From NCBI GenBank assembly GCA_002497765.1, contig DAET01000035.1:777-55494 (forward strand): 54,718 nucleotides of DNA, read 5' to 3'. Source of the DNA: Euryarchaeota archaeon UBA486 (GTDB taxonomy: Archaea; Thermoplasmatota; Poseidoniia; Poseidoniales; Poseidoniaceae). The stretch's first letter is position 1; every line of letters begins with the position of its first letter. Positions 31,720 to 41,000 of this stretch are shown piece by piece. The translations under genes were made by a program, and so were the position numbers. The notes below the pieces were generated by a model, which was given only the letters and a program-made list of their open reading frames with translations, ran no database searches and was not told the DNA's origin.

Positions 31720-33333
31720 ATGACTGGAAGTTCTCAACCTAAAGTGGCCATCATCGGTGCGGGTCCCGGCGGCTTGGCCTCGGCTCTGCTCCTCGCCAAG
31801 TCCGGTGTTGACGTGACCGTGTTTGAACGCTCCAGTGCGGTTGGTGGACGCAACAAAGTGTTTGACCGTGACGGGTTCAAATTTGACCTCGGCCCCACAT
31901 TTTTCCACTATCCTGAAGTGATCGAGGACATTTTCAAAGCGCTCGGCCTTGACGCTCATGAGGAACTCAACCTCCACAAACTTGACCTCAACTATCGCCT
32001 TATCTTCGGGCAAGGTGGCCAGCTCGACTGCACGAGTGACCTCGACCAAATGACCGAGCGTATCCGAGAACTCTCCGGCGACAACAACGCCAACGCCTTC
32101 CGCCGCTACGTGGCCGACAACCGACTCAAACTTGAGAAGTCCAAGGCCTGCCTCCAAGAGCCATGGTATGGCCCGAGCGACCTGCTTTCCAAGCGAGCCA
32201 TGCGTGTAGCCGGTGTCTTGCGACCCCAGCGATCGGTGGCCAAGGACCTCATGAAACTCTTCGACGATGACCGTCTCATGCTAGCGATGTCCTTCCAGAC
32301 GAAGTATCTCGGCATGTCGCCGTTCAATTGCCCCAGCCTGTTCACCATGCTCGCCTTCCTCGAATACGAGTACGGCATCTTCCACCCCATCGGTGGACTC
32401 GGCAGCGTCAGCGAACGCATGGCCAGCATCGCCAAGGACCTCGGCGTCACCTTCCGAATGAACGAAGCCGTCGAATCGGTCATCATGGACGGGAAGACGA
32501 TCAAAGGGGTTCGCACCGGCAAGGGCGAATTCTTTGCTGACAAGGTCGTGATGAACGCTGACTTTGCCAACGGCATGACCCAACTCTTCCCCGACAAGGT
32601 GCGAAAGAAGTGGAACGACAAGAAACTCGAGAGCAAGAAGTATTCCTGCTCGACCTTCATGGTCTACTTGGGCATTGACAAGACCTACGAAGACCTGCCA
32701 CACCACCAAATCTACGCTTCAGCCAACTACGAGCAGAACCTCGAAGACATTGAGAAGCACCACAAATTGACGTGGGACGACCCGTCGGTCTACGTCCAAA
32801 ACGCCTGTGTGGTTGACCCCAGTCTCGCTCCCGAAGGTTGCTCAACCGTCTACGCCCTGGTCCCCGTCTCTCACATCCACGAGAACATTGACTGGTCCAA
32901 GGAAAAGGACGCCTACCGAGACCGCGTGCTTGAGCAAATTGAGACCAAACTCGGGTTTGAAGGGCTCCGAGATCACATCGTCACCGAGATGATCATCACG
33001 CCCGAAGATTGGGGCGACCACTGCTACCGTGGGGCTGTGTTCAACCTCGCTCACGGCCTCGACCAAATGTTGTGGCGCCGACCAAAGAATCAGTTTGACG
33101 AGATCAACAACCTCTACCTGGTTGGCGGTGGCACCCACCCCGGCAGCGGTCTGCCGGTCATTTACGAGTCCGCCCGCATCAGCAGCAAACTCCTGCTTGA
33201 CAGCCTGGGTATCATCCCCGATTGGAACGGTGTTGACACCTGGTTCGAGAGCCGAAAGCGCTCCAAGCAAGGCAGGGCTGCCCTCAACAAAACCTCAAAA
33301 GAACCGTCCAGCGGCACACCAACATCTGCTTGA
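31720..33333 (+). CDS. crtI: Phytoene desaturase (CrtI-type)
   Basis: A 537-residue FAD-dependent desaturase/isomerase of the CrtI family that introduces double bonds into phytoene. The N-terminal dinucleotide fold KVAIIGAGPGGLASALLLAK is followed by VTVFERSSAVGGRNKVFDRD and FDLGPTFFHYPE. The C-terminal family signature is NLYLVGGGTHPGSGLPVIYE. The exact number of desaturations, and whether the product is lycopene, cannot be read from sequence. It has its own TATA box and a 19-bp palindrome, so it begins a new transcription unit with crtB 9 bases downstream. Together they make the C40 backbone used for retinal or protective carotenoids in this kind of organism. Confidence 0.93.
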   Translation: MTGSSQPKVAIIGAGPGGLASALLLAKSGVDVTVFERSSAVGGRNKVFDRDGFKFDLGPTFFHYPEVIEDIFKALGLDAHEELNLHKLDLNYRLIFGQGGQLDCTSDLDQMTERIRELSGDNNANAFRRYVADNRLKLEKSKACLQEPWYGPSDLLSKRAMRVAGVLRPQRSVAKDLMKLFDDDRLMLAMSFQTKYLGMSPFNCPSLFTMLAFLEYEYGIFHPIGGLGSVSERMASIAKDLGVTFRMNEAVESVIMDGKTIKGVRTGKGEFFADKVVMNADFANGMTQLFPDKVRKKWNDKKLESKKYSCSTFMVYLGIDKTYEDLPHHQIYASANYEQNLEDIEKHHKLTWDDPSVYVQNACVVDPSLAPEGCSTVYALVPVSHIHENIDWSKEKDAYRDRVLEQIETKLGFEGLRDHIVTEMIITPEDWGDHCYRGAVFNLAHGLDQMLWRRPKNQFDEINNLYLVGGGTHPGSGLPVIYESARISSKLLLDSLGIIPDWNGVDTWFESRKRSKQGRAALNKTSKEPSSGTPTSA

Positions 33334-33342
33334 GTGGTGACC

Positions 33343-34335
33343 ATGGAACATCTTCGCCTTGAGGAGGCTTACTCGTTTTGTGAGACGGTGTGCAGAAATG
33401 CATCAACCACCTTCTACTCTTCGTTCAGCGCCCTCCAACCCGACAAGCGACGGGCCGTCCACGCCGTCTATGCTCTGTGCCGTTGGGTGGACGACATCGT
33501 CGACGGCGATGAGGAGCCCACCATCCTCGAGACGCAAGCCCTGCGCGAGGCGACGGAAGCCAGGCAAGCGGTGGTGAACGATCTCCATGCTGGCGCCGAG
33601 CCGTCCCTCTCCCCCGAAGAACACCGCCGCCGAATGATGGCGCTGGTCGACATTCGCCTGAAACTCCAGCAGGCGGAAGCGCAGACCCTGACCAACGACG
33701 ACCACCCCATTTTCATCGCGCTGCAGGACGTGTTCAATCGCTACCCCATCAAGCTCGCTGACTTTGAAACCGTCATCGAAGGCATGGAGGATGACCTGTA
33801 TCCTGTCCGCAACCAAACTTGGGACGAGCTCCGCTCCTACTGCTACAAAGTGGCGTCCGCTGTGGGGCTCATCCTCATCGAAATTTACGGCTATGAAGAC
33901 CGAGCCGCTCGCCTCCATGCCATCGACCTTGGCATCCAGATGCAGCTCATCAACGTGCTTCGAGACATCAACGAAGACATGGAACGAGGCCGAATTTACC
34001 TTCCGCTCGAGGTGCTGGCTTCCCACGACATCACGCTTGAGATGCTGGAAAACGAAGCCATCGCCGAAACCCTGGCGTGGAAAGGCTTCGTCGTTGAATA
34101 CGTCGACGTCATCAAGCGACACCAGACCTCAGCCAACCACCTCTTCGGTTACCTCGACGGCCGAGCCCGGGTTCAACCCGAGATCATGGCCGACGCCTAC
34201 ACATCCATCCTCCACGAAATCGTACGGCGCTCCGGCGATGTGTTCACCCAACCGGTCAAACTCTCGGCCTTGCGCAAGGGCTTGCTCGGTGTCCGTTTGA
34301 GCCTGCGTAAGCTCCGTGCACGGCTGTTTGCTTGA
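33343..34335 (+). CDS. crtB: Phytoene synthase
   Basis: A 330-residue trans-isoprenyl diphosphate synthase (head-to-head) joining two geranylgeranyl diphosphates to phytoene. Both Asp-rich Mg2+ sites are visible: CRWVDDIVDGDEE and NVLRDINEDMERGRIYLP, with the family N-terminal ASTTFYSSFSALQPDKRRAV. Squalene synthase is less likely given the adjacent crtI. The GTGGTGACC before ATG 33343 contains a GGTGA ribosome-binding sequence, so the upstream GTGs are probably not used. It is convergent with the BNR lipoprotein gene, with 5 bases between stops. No lycopene cyclase or 15,15'-dioxygenase gene follows within the window. Confidence 0.93.
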   Translation: MEHLRLEEAYSFCETVCRNASTTFYSSFSALQPDKRRAVHAVYALCRWVDDIVDGDEEPTILETQALREATEARQAVVNDLHAGAEPSLSPEEHRRRMMALVDIRLKLQQAEAQTLTNDDHPIFIALQDVFNRYPIKLADFETVIEGMEDDLYPVRNQTWDELRSYCYKVASAVGLILIEIYGYEDRAARLHAIDLGIQMQLINVLRDINEDMERGRIYLPLEVLASHDITLEMLENEAIAETLAWKGFVVEYVDVIKRHQTSANHLFGYLDGRARVQPEIMADAYTSILHEIVRRSGDVFTQPVKLSALRKGLLGVRLSLRKLRARLFA

Positions 34336-34340
34336 GCCCA

Positions 34341-35822
34341 TCATTCCTCGATGAGCGGCATCAGGCGACCGAATTCTTCGATCAGACTGGGACCGTCAGC
34401 GAGGTAGTACACCGAACCGCGCCCGTCTCGAGAATCAGCGGCCGTGGCGTTCTCACTGTTGGCACACTCACCCGTGCATCCGTCGGCAAACGCAACGTAG
34501 ACCCGGCCTTCACGGTCGATGTGAAGGTCGTTGAAGTCCAGCAGGTTACGGTTTGACCCGCCGATGTCTCGGCAGTCGCCAGAGTTCAGACAGATGGAGC
34601 CAACCTGAACAGGGTCGTCGGTGACCCGGTAGGTGTGGAAGACCGGTTCGTCGTCGAGCGCATTCAGGCTGTACGTGATGTAAAGGTGGTAGGTGGCGGT
34701 GTTGGGAGCGTAGTGAGCGTTGCCGTTCCACGGGTTGCCGTCGATGTCCGACTGGTTCAGCATCTCCGAGTTCTCACTGCCAAGGTAGGTGATGGCGATG
34801 CGCCCGGGGTCGCCGGCATCGGTTTGAGGGAACACGGAGGAAATCACCTCGACAGGAGAGATTCGGATGCTCTCCTGCTCCCATGTCTCGCCCGAATCCA
34901 TGGACCGAGACATGTAGATGCCTTCGTCAGCGCCCGTCCACACGTGATAGGCGTTGGAGGCGCTGTCGGTGGAGACTTCGGAATTCTTGCGGGGGTTGGG
35001 GGTTCCGACGTCTTCGCCCATGTACCGCTCGGACCATGAGAACCCGTTGTCCTTTGACACGATAACCGTGGGGGTGGCCACCCGGGGGGTTACATAGACC
35101 GTACCGTCGGGGGCGGTGGAGATGGCGCCGTGAAGCCCGCCGTTCGTGGTGGCCAGACCGATGATTTGTCCTCCGGCTTCGAAGCTTGCACCACCATCAA
35201 AACTGGTGAAGCAGAAAATGCCGGCAAGTTTGTTGTAGCAATAGTACACCGCGGTCTCGTAAAAACTGCCCGTGAACTGACCGAGTGCCCCATAACCGCT
35301 GTCCGTCCACGGACCACTGGCGAGTTTGATGTGGTCGTTGAGCGGCGTCGTGCCCGAATCGTGGGGGTTGCCCATCCACGTCTCACCGTCGTCATCGCTC
35401 CAGCAAATCCACGAGGTCTCAAGCCCGATCATTTGGACACCAAACACGCGGTCGGTGATAGGGTCCACCCAACCGTAAGGGTCGCTGGTGGTGGGCGAAC
35501 ACATCACAGGGTCTTGGGTTTCGTCCCAGGTCAGACCCCCATCACACGAACGCATGACCTTCTCCATGGCAATGAAGAAGATGCAACCGCTTGAGGTGAT
35601 GCCGATGCTGGGTTCTTTCCCAGTCTCCCCGACATCGCTGAACTGGAATGTCATCTCGAGCGGAGCGATGTCAATGGACTGACCGTACCGATCCGTGACA
35701 AAGATACTCGGCTGCTCCTTCACCTCGGGTTCAGGGGTCGCTACGGCCGCTTCCTCACCAAAACAACCGGAAAGCGAGAGGGTGATGACCAGCACTGAGA
35801 GGAAGACGGCGCGTCCCTGCAT
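34341..35822 (-). CDS. BNR/sialidase-like repeat lipoprotein
   Basis: A 493-residue exported protein. The N-terminal signal ends in a lipobox-like LSLSGC (Cys ~20), so it is probably membrane-anchored through that Cys, followed by a Glu/Pro linker. The body holds at least five BNR (Asp-box) motifs of S-x-D-x-G-x-T-W form: SCDGGLTW, SDDDGETW, SFDGGASF, SKDNGFSW and SMDSGETW. They mark a beta-propeller of the sialidase/exo-glycosidase or photosystem-stability-factor type. The catalytic Arg triad of sialidases is not obvious, so a binding role is as likely. The MQGRAVFL start puts the signal peptide at the very N-terminus. It lies 47 bases downstream of the glycosyltransferase gene on the same strand. 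Confidence 0.78.
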   Translation of the reverse strand: MQGRAVFLSVLVITLSLSGCFGEEAAVATPEPEVKEQPSIFVTDRYGQSIDIAPLEMTFQFSDVGETGKEPSIGITSSGCIFFIAMEKVMRSCDGGLTWDETQDPVMCSPTTSDPYGWVDPITDRVFGVQMIGLETSWICWSDDDGETWMGNPHDSGTTPLNDHIKLASGPWTDSGYGALGQFTGSFYETAVYYCYNKLAGIFCFTSFDGGASFEAGGQIIGLATTNGGLHGAISTAPDGTVYVTPRVATPTVIVSKDNGFSWSERYMGEDVGTPNPRKNSEVSTDSASNAYHVWTGADEGIYMSRSMDSGETWEQESIRISPVEVISSVFPQTDAGDPGRIAITYLGSENSEMLNQSDIDGNPWNGNAHYAPNTATYHLYITYSLNALDDEPVFHTYRVTDDPVQVGSICLNSGDCRDIGGSNRNLLDFNDLHIDREGRVYVAFADGCTGECANSENATAADSRDGRGSVYYLADGPSLIEEFGRLMPLIEE

Positions 35823-35869
35823 GGTGACTCGTCCATCCACACCAATGAGAACCTTACGGGACAGCGTGG

Positions 35870-37135
35870 TCACTCTTCAAACAGCGAAGTATAGATGCGT
35901 TCGTAGGCCTCAGCGTTGTGCTCGTACGTGAAGCGGTCAAGGACGCGTTGACGGCCACGTCGCATCTGTTCAGTGCGTTCATCGGGATGGTCCAGACAGT
36001 GGTTCACGGCCCTCGCTAAGTCCTCGTGATCGCCGCACGCAAAGAGGCCGCCTACCGTTTCGTCGATCATCTCGGTCAACGGCGGTTGGTCCACGGTGAC
36101 CACCGGCGTTCCGCTGGCCAGGGCCTCCAGCGGGATCAAGCCCTGACCTTCGTAGTAAGACGGGTAGACGACCACATCGGCCGCCCGGAAGTGCAGCGCC
36201 AACTGTTCGAAACTCATGCCCGGCTGGATGTGAACGGCATGAGCAATGCCCAAGCGTTTGGCTTGGCGCATGAGCGTCTTCCGCATGTGGCCTCGCCCGA
36301 TAATGACCAGTCGGGCCCCCGGATGTTGCTTGAGGATGGACGGCATTGAACGAAGCAGGGTTCGGTGGCCTTTGCGAGCCACGAGGCGGCCCACGGCCAG
36401 CAAGAGCGGTGTGGCCGTATCAGGACGGCCGCACAACGCCGCTTCATCGGCGGCATCGTAGGACTTGCGAAGCGCCTCGTACGCCAGTTGCTCCTCCTCA
36501 TGGTCGTGATTCATGGGACGGAACACCTTGTGGTCCACCCCGTACAACACGGTTTCGCAGTACCAATCCTCGGGAGGATGGTACCACTGCTCGAATTCAC
36601 GACGCGTCGATTCTGAAATAGCAACAGAGACGCTTGAATGTTCCATGCCCGCTTGTTCGTACTTGGCGTAGTAGCCGCCGGTGAGCAAAATGGCGAGGTC
36701 GTTGGGGTTCTTCCACGTGGCTGCTTCGTTATGCTTGGCGGCGAGTTTCATGCCCTCGCGCTCACCGATCCAACTCCCGTTGAGCGCCGACACCACAGGT
36801 GCGATGTGTTCCTCCACCCAGAGGTATTCCTTGGCGGTCCAACTCACGAGCGGCAGCAAGGTGTGGACAACGTCCACCGGTTTGACCTGATGAAGCCGAC
36901 GGAGTTCGGTCAGCGCGTGTTTTCCGTAGGACCGCGTGAAGGCCATGGGCGCTTTGAGCCAGGGGACTTGGAGCACACTCACGCCGGGTTGTTGTGGCGT
37001 CGGTTGTTTGTGCGTGCGCGTGATGATGGTCACATCATGGCCTCGCTGGGCCAAATGACCGGCGAGGTGGTAGACCACGGAGCCGATGCCTCCCCACCGA
37101 GGAGGATACTCGCCCGAGACCATGGCGATGTGCAT
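35870..37135 (-). CDS. GT4-family glycosyltransferase
   Basis: A 421-residue GT-B-fold enzyme. It starts MHIAMVSGEYPPRWGGIGSV, the classic GT4 N-terminal glycine loop after a short strand. The C-terminal donor domain has LLLAVGRLVARKGHRTLL, GARLVIIGRGHMRKTL and the E-x7-E nucleotide-sugar motif in PSYYEGQGLIPLEALASGTP. Donor and acceptor are unknown; lipid-linked glycan, archaeal N-glycan or glycolipid synthesis are all plausible with so many N-x-S/T-rich surface proteins nearby. The start is the Met of the conserved strand, and an ATTTGAATG box lies ~27 nt upstream. It is divergent from a GT2 gene, making a glycosylation pair. Confidence 0.88.
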   Translation of the reverse strand: MHIAMVSGEYPPRWGGIGSVVYHLAGHLAQRGHDVTIITRTHKQPTPQQPGVSVLQVPWLKAPMAFTRSYGKHALTELRRLHQVKPVDVVHTLLPLVSWTAKEYLWVEEHIAPVVSALNGSWIGEREGMKLAAKHNEAATWKNPNDLAILLTGGYYAKYEQAGMEHSSVSVAISESTRREFEQWYHPPEDWYCETVLYGVDHKVFRPMNHDHEEEQLAYEALRKSYDAADEAALCGRPDTATPLLLAVGRLVARKGHRTLLRSMPSILKQHPGARLVIIGRGHMRKTLMRQAKRLGIAHAVHIQPGMSFEQLALHFRAADVVVYPSYYEGQGLIPLEALASGTPVVTVDQPPLTEMIDETVGGLFACGDHEDLARAVNHCLDHPDERTEQMRRGRQRVLDRFTYEHNAEAYERIYTSLFEE

Positions 37136-37240
37136 TGAAAGCACCACGAAGGGCCTGCATTTGAATGTCATTGACCGCTGAACGTTGAGAAGCACGCTTC
37201 CAGCCAAACCTTTGAAGGTCAATCCTCAGGTCGGTTGACC

Positions 37241-38017
37241 ATGGGCGATGTCTTACCCGTCTCCGTCACGGTGATTTTGCCAACCCGAAACGAGGAAGAG
37301 GCGCTCGGCCCCACCATCGACGCCATCCCCCGTGGCTGGTGCAAGGACCTCGAAATCATGATCGTGGACGGCAACTCGTCCGACCGCACACGGGAAATTG
37401 CGCTGGAGAAGGACATTCGCGTCCATCTGGAACCTCGTAAGGGCTACGGGCGTGCGTACCGAACCGGCTTTGATGTCGCCAAGAACGACATCATCGTCAC
37501 GATGGACGCGGATTGCACCTACCCTGCCGAACTGGTTCCCGAACTCGTCAAGCGCCTGCTCGACGACGACTTGGATTTCATTACCTGTGACCGTTTGTCC
37601 TTGGCCGAAGACGGGTCCATGTCGGGCCTGCACGGCTTTGGCAACTGGGTGCTCTCGTTCACCGCCCGCATGCTGTTCTGGTACGGTATCAAGGACTCTC
37701 AAACGGGCATGTGGGTGTTCCGCAAGTCGGTCTTTGACAACGAAAAAATGCGCCCCACCAACGATGGCATGCCACTCAGTGAGGAGATCAAAATCCTCGC
37801 CCGCCGCCACCTTGGCAAAAAGAAGGCCATCGAAATCTCCGTCCCCTACCGGCCTCGTGTTGGTGAAGCAGAAATTCACACCTGGGGCGACGGTTGGAAG
37901 AACCTGAAGTTCCTCTTTGCTCGTCGGTTTGGTCTTCACCGTACCCGCACACCGTGGGGTGGATTGGACAGCAATCCGGACTCTGACAACGGCGACTTGC
38001 CCGAACAGAAGAAGTGA
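37241..38017 (+). CDS. GT2-family glycosyltransferase (dolichyl-phosphate sugar synthase-like)
   Basis: A 258-residue GT-A enzyme like DPM1/DPG synthases. Seen are TVILPTRNEEEALGPTIDAI, IMIVDGNSSDRTREIA, the DxD motif in VTMDADCTYPAEL and the downstream KDSQTGMWVFRKSV with the conserved Gln/Thr segment. There are no C-terminal TM helices. Such enzymes transfer mannose or glucose to polyprenyl phosphate on the cytoplasmic membrane face, feeding protein N-glycosylation. ATG 37241 is used; the TTG six bases before it is less likely. A TTTGAAGG box lies ~26 nt upstream. It converges on the giant beta-helix gene with 5 bases between stops. Confidence 0.87.
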   Translation: MGDVLPVSVTVILPTRNEEEALGPTIDAIPRGWCKDLEIMIVDGNSSDRTREIALEKDIRVHLEPRKGYGRAYRTGFDVAKNDIIVTMDADCTYPAELVPELVKRLLDDDLDFITCDRLSLAEDGSMSGLHGFGNWVLSFTARMLFWYGIKDSQTGMWVFRKSVFDNEKMRPTNDGMPLSEEIKILARRHLGKKKAIEISVPYRPRVGEAEIHTWGDGWKNLKFLFARRFGLHRTRTPWGGLDSNPDSDNGDLPEQKK

Positions 38018-38022
38018 GCAAC

Positions 38023-41000
38023 TCACTCCAAGTCAAGGTCGACCTCTGTTTCAAGTTCGGCCTGCACCTCATCGGTTCCATCCATGGCATTGCCTTCGAG
38101 GGTTGGGACCGACTTTTGGTCGGATTCGGTTGCCTTTGATGGCGCCTTGAACGCGTCCCAAGACGTTAGCAAATCGATGTCTTCGAGGGCTCGGCGGCGG
38201 CGCGCCATCATGAAGGCCACGAGCCCTGCCACGGACACCAAGCCGAGCGCTCCGCCGGCCAGGAGCAGGCCTCGCATGTCATCTTCTGGGGCTTCGACCA
38301 CCAGGTTTCGAGACATGAAGTCGATGTTGGCCTGGTCACCCTCACCGTCCTTGGCCACGACCTTGAGTAACGGACGACCGGTGGTTTCGGGTCGCCATTC
38401 AAGCGTGCCTTCCCAAACACCGTCACCGTCGTCATCGCTGAGGTTGGCTTCCCACTGTTGCACGCCGAGGGTGATGTTGACGCGTACGTCACCTGTTGTG
38501 CCGTCAGGGTCGCTCAGAGCGATGCGAACGGTCAGCACGTTGAGTTCGTTTTGGGTGAACGTCTCCGAACTCAGGCTGAGCGAATCCCGTTCAAGGGACG
38601 GCAAGCTCGATTGAATGGTGATGTTGACGTGCTGTTCAACCGAATTCCCACGAGCGTCTTCTACGTAGAGTGAGAGGTGGTATTCGCCGGGCAACAGGCC
38701 CCTGAGTTCGTCCTTCGACCGAGTGGACAGTACCTCGGGCTCGCTGAGTTCAGGAGCGTAGCGTCGCCATTCACGCACGGTCAGGTCGTTGTCAGCGTCG
38801 TAGGATGCTTCCTCGAGGACCAAGGCGCCACCAGGAACGATGGACTGGCGGTTTTCGGGTGCGATCAGCACCAACACTGGGGCAGATTCCACCACAGTCA
38901 GCGAAAAGCCCTCGTCTCGTGAGGCACCGGTATCGTCGATCAGCGTAACCGTCATTTGGTGTTCACCTGCGTTCAGCGTGAAGGCGTGTTGCTCGTTGGG
39001 GTCAACGTCAACCAGCAGCGGTTCGTTCAGTTGCGAAGACCGCAAGGTGATGGTGAAATCGTCGCCGTCGTAATCGACGCTCTCGGAAGCATCGAGCATG
39101 AACGTGGTCGATGAGGGGTGAACGGTATCCGGCTGCGGATTGACCAAACCGAGCACCGGTGCAGATGGCGTGACCGTGATGGTGCGGGTGGTCGTGATGG
39201 GTTCGTGGATGCCGTCGTCAACGCTCAGTGTGATCTCGTGTTCGCCGGCGCTCAATCGACCTTCAAACAACAACCAGTCTTCGCCTTCAGGCGTCAATCG
39301 GCCGTCCAGGTTGCTCGTCCAGGTAACCACGAGGAATTCCGAACCGGTGGCTGGTTCGACCGCTGCGCAGACCCAGTCGCCTTCCGTGGGGAAGGTGGAA
39401 CAGGCGGCATCGTAGTCGCCTGAACCGTTGGCCGAGAAGGAAATCAACTCGGAGCTGTCAAATGTTTGGGCCGGCGGCGAAGCAATGACCGCCACGGGCT
39501 CGGCGTTGTCGACCGTGAGCAGGATGGCGTTGGATTTGCTTTGGTTGGCGTGCTCGGCACGGTCGTCGGTGACCTCCATCGTGATGGTGTGAACGCCGCG
39601 GGAAAGGTGGCCTTCCCAAACCAATTCCGAACCGACCTGAAGCACCCCGTCAAGCGATGACGTGTACGTGATCGAGAGCGCATCGCCCTCCGGGTCAACG
39701 GTTGCACTCCCGTCAAGGGTCACCAGCGCCTCGCTCGCACTGGACGAACGGTTCACCGTGAAGACCGGGTCGGGAATTTCGTTGTAGAGCATCACGGGGA
39801 CGCTGTAAGTGGCGTTGTTGCCTACCGCGTCCCAGGCTTGCACCGTGAGGGTAAAGGACGCCGGAGGATCATCGTCGACGTGGTCGAAGGTGTAGGTGAG
39901 TTCCTCAGGACATCCCCACTGGTTGCTCCAGCCGGGGTCCGGACGGTTGTATCCGCTGAACGTGATCATGCAAGCAAAGTCGTCGCCCTCGGGATCGTAG
40001 GTTCCGGTGGTGTTGACGGTAACCGTGCCCGTTTGTGGCATGATGAGCTCGCTCCACGGGTTGAGGGCGGGTTCGAAATCAACCGCCAGCACCGGTGCAA
40101 AATTGACCAGCTCAATCGTCCGGATTTCTGCTACGCAATGCCCGTCGTCGCAGACCTGCAGCGTAATTTCGTGAATGCCGTCCGAGAGTTGACAGTACGG
40201 TGGCACCTGGGCGAAGGGGTCGCCGTTGGCGAGGAACGGGGCGCCGTCGGCAGGGTGGTCGCTACCGTGGAAGACACCGGCACAATTCGCAACGATATCG
40301 TCGTCCAGTGAACTTCGCCACTTGAAATTCATGCTGTCGTTGTCGAGGTCCCATGAATCGCTGGCGTTGAAGAAAACCTCAGCCCCTGACGGGTAGACCG
40401 CCCCGTCCACGGGGGACGTCCATCGGATGAATGGGGCCTGGTTGGCAAGCGGAAGGTGGCAGTACACCACGAGGTCGCCGCCGAAGGTCGCCGTGGTGGT
40501 GTTTTCCACGCTGAAATAGCCGCAATCGACTTCGGCAGTGTTGAGAGCGCTGGCACCTGAAGCCGTCCATCGCTGGCTAATGAAATCGGGCAAGAACAAG
40601 GTCCCGTCGTCGTTCGTCGGCAGCGTGACCGATGGCTCAAAGGACGAGAACGTGACGTTGACCGAGGCTCCGGGGATGCCGTTGGAGTTGTTGTTGATGA
40701 CCCACACCGTCAAGTCCCATGCAACATCAAGCGTGGCACCGCTGGCCAGGGCCGCCGCGCTGGCAGAGACGTTGACGGGTTGGTGGAGGTGCAGGTTGGA
40801 CGTCCCGTCCAGGTTGAGCACGGTTGGGCTGCCTGCCCCGGCACGGTCGTCGATGAGACCCGACCAGTTGACCTGGCTGTCCGTGAACGTGATGCTACCG
40901 GTACAGGCCGCCGAGATTCGGTTGCCGTGGCCGCTGAGCGAGGAATGCCCTTCGAAGAGTGCACACTGCGTCCCGGAGAGCACCGAGTTGTTCAGGATGG

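Noticed and set aside
34341..35822. True sialidase
   Set aside because: Asp-boxes are present, but the catalytic Arg triad and Tyr/Glu pair could not be identified, so only a propeller lipoprotein is claimed.
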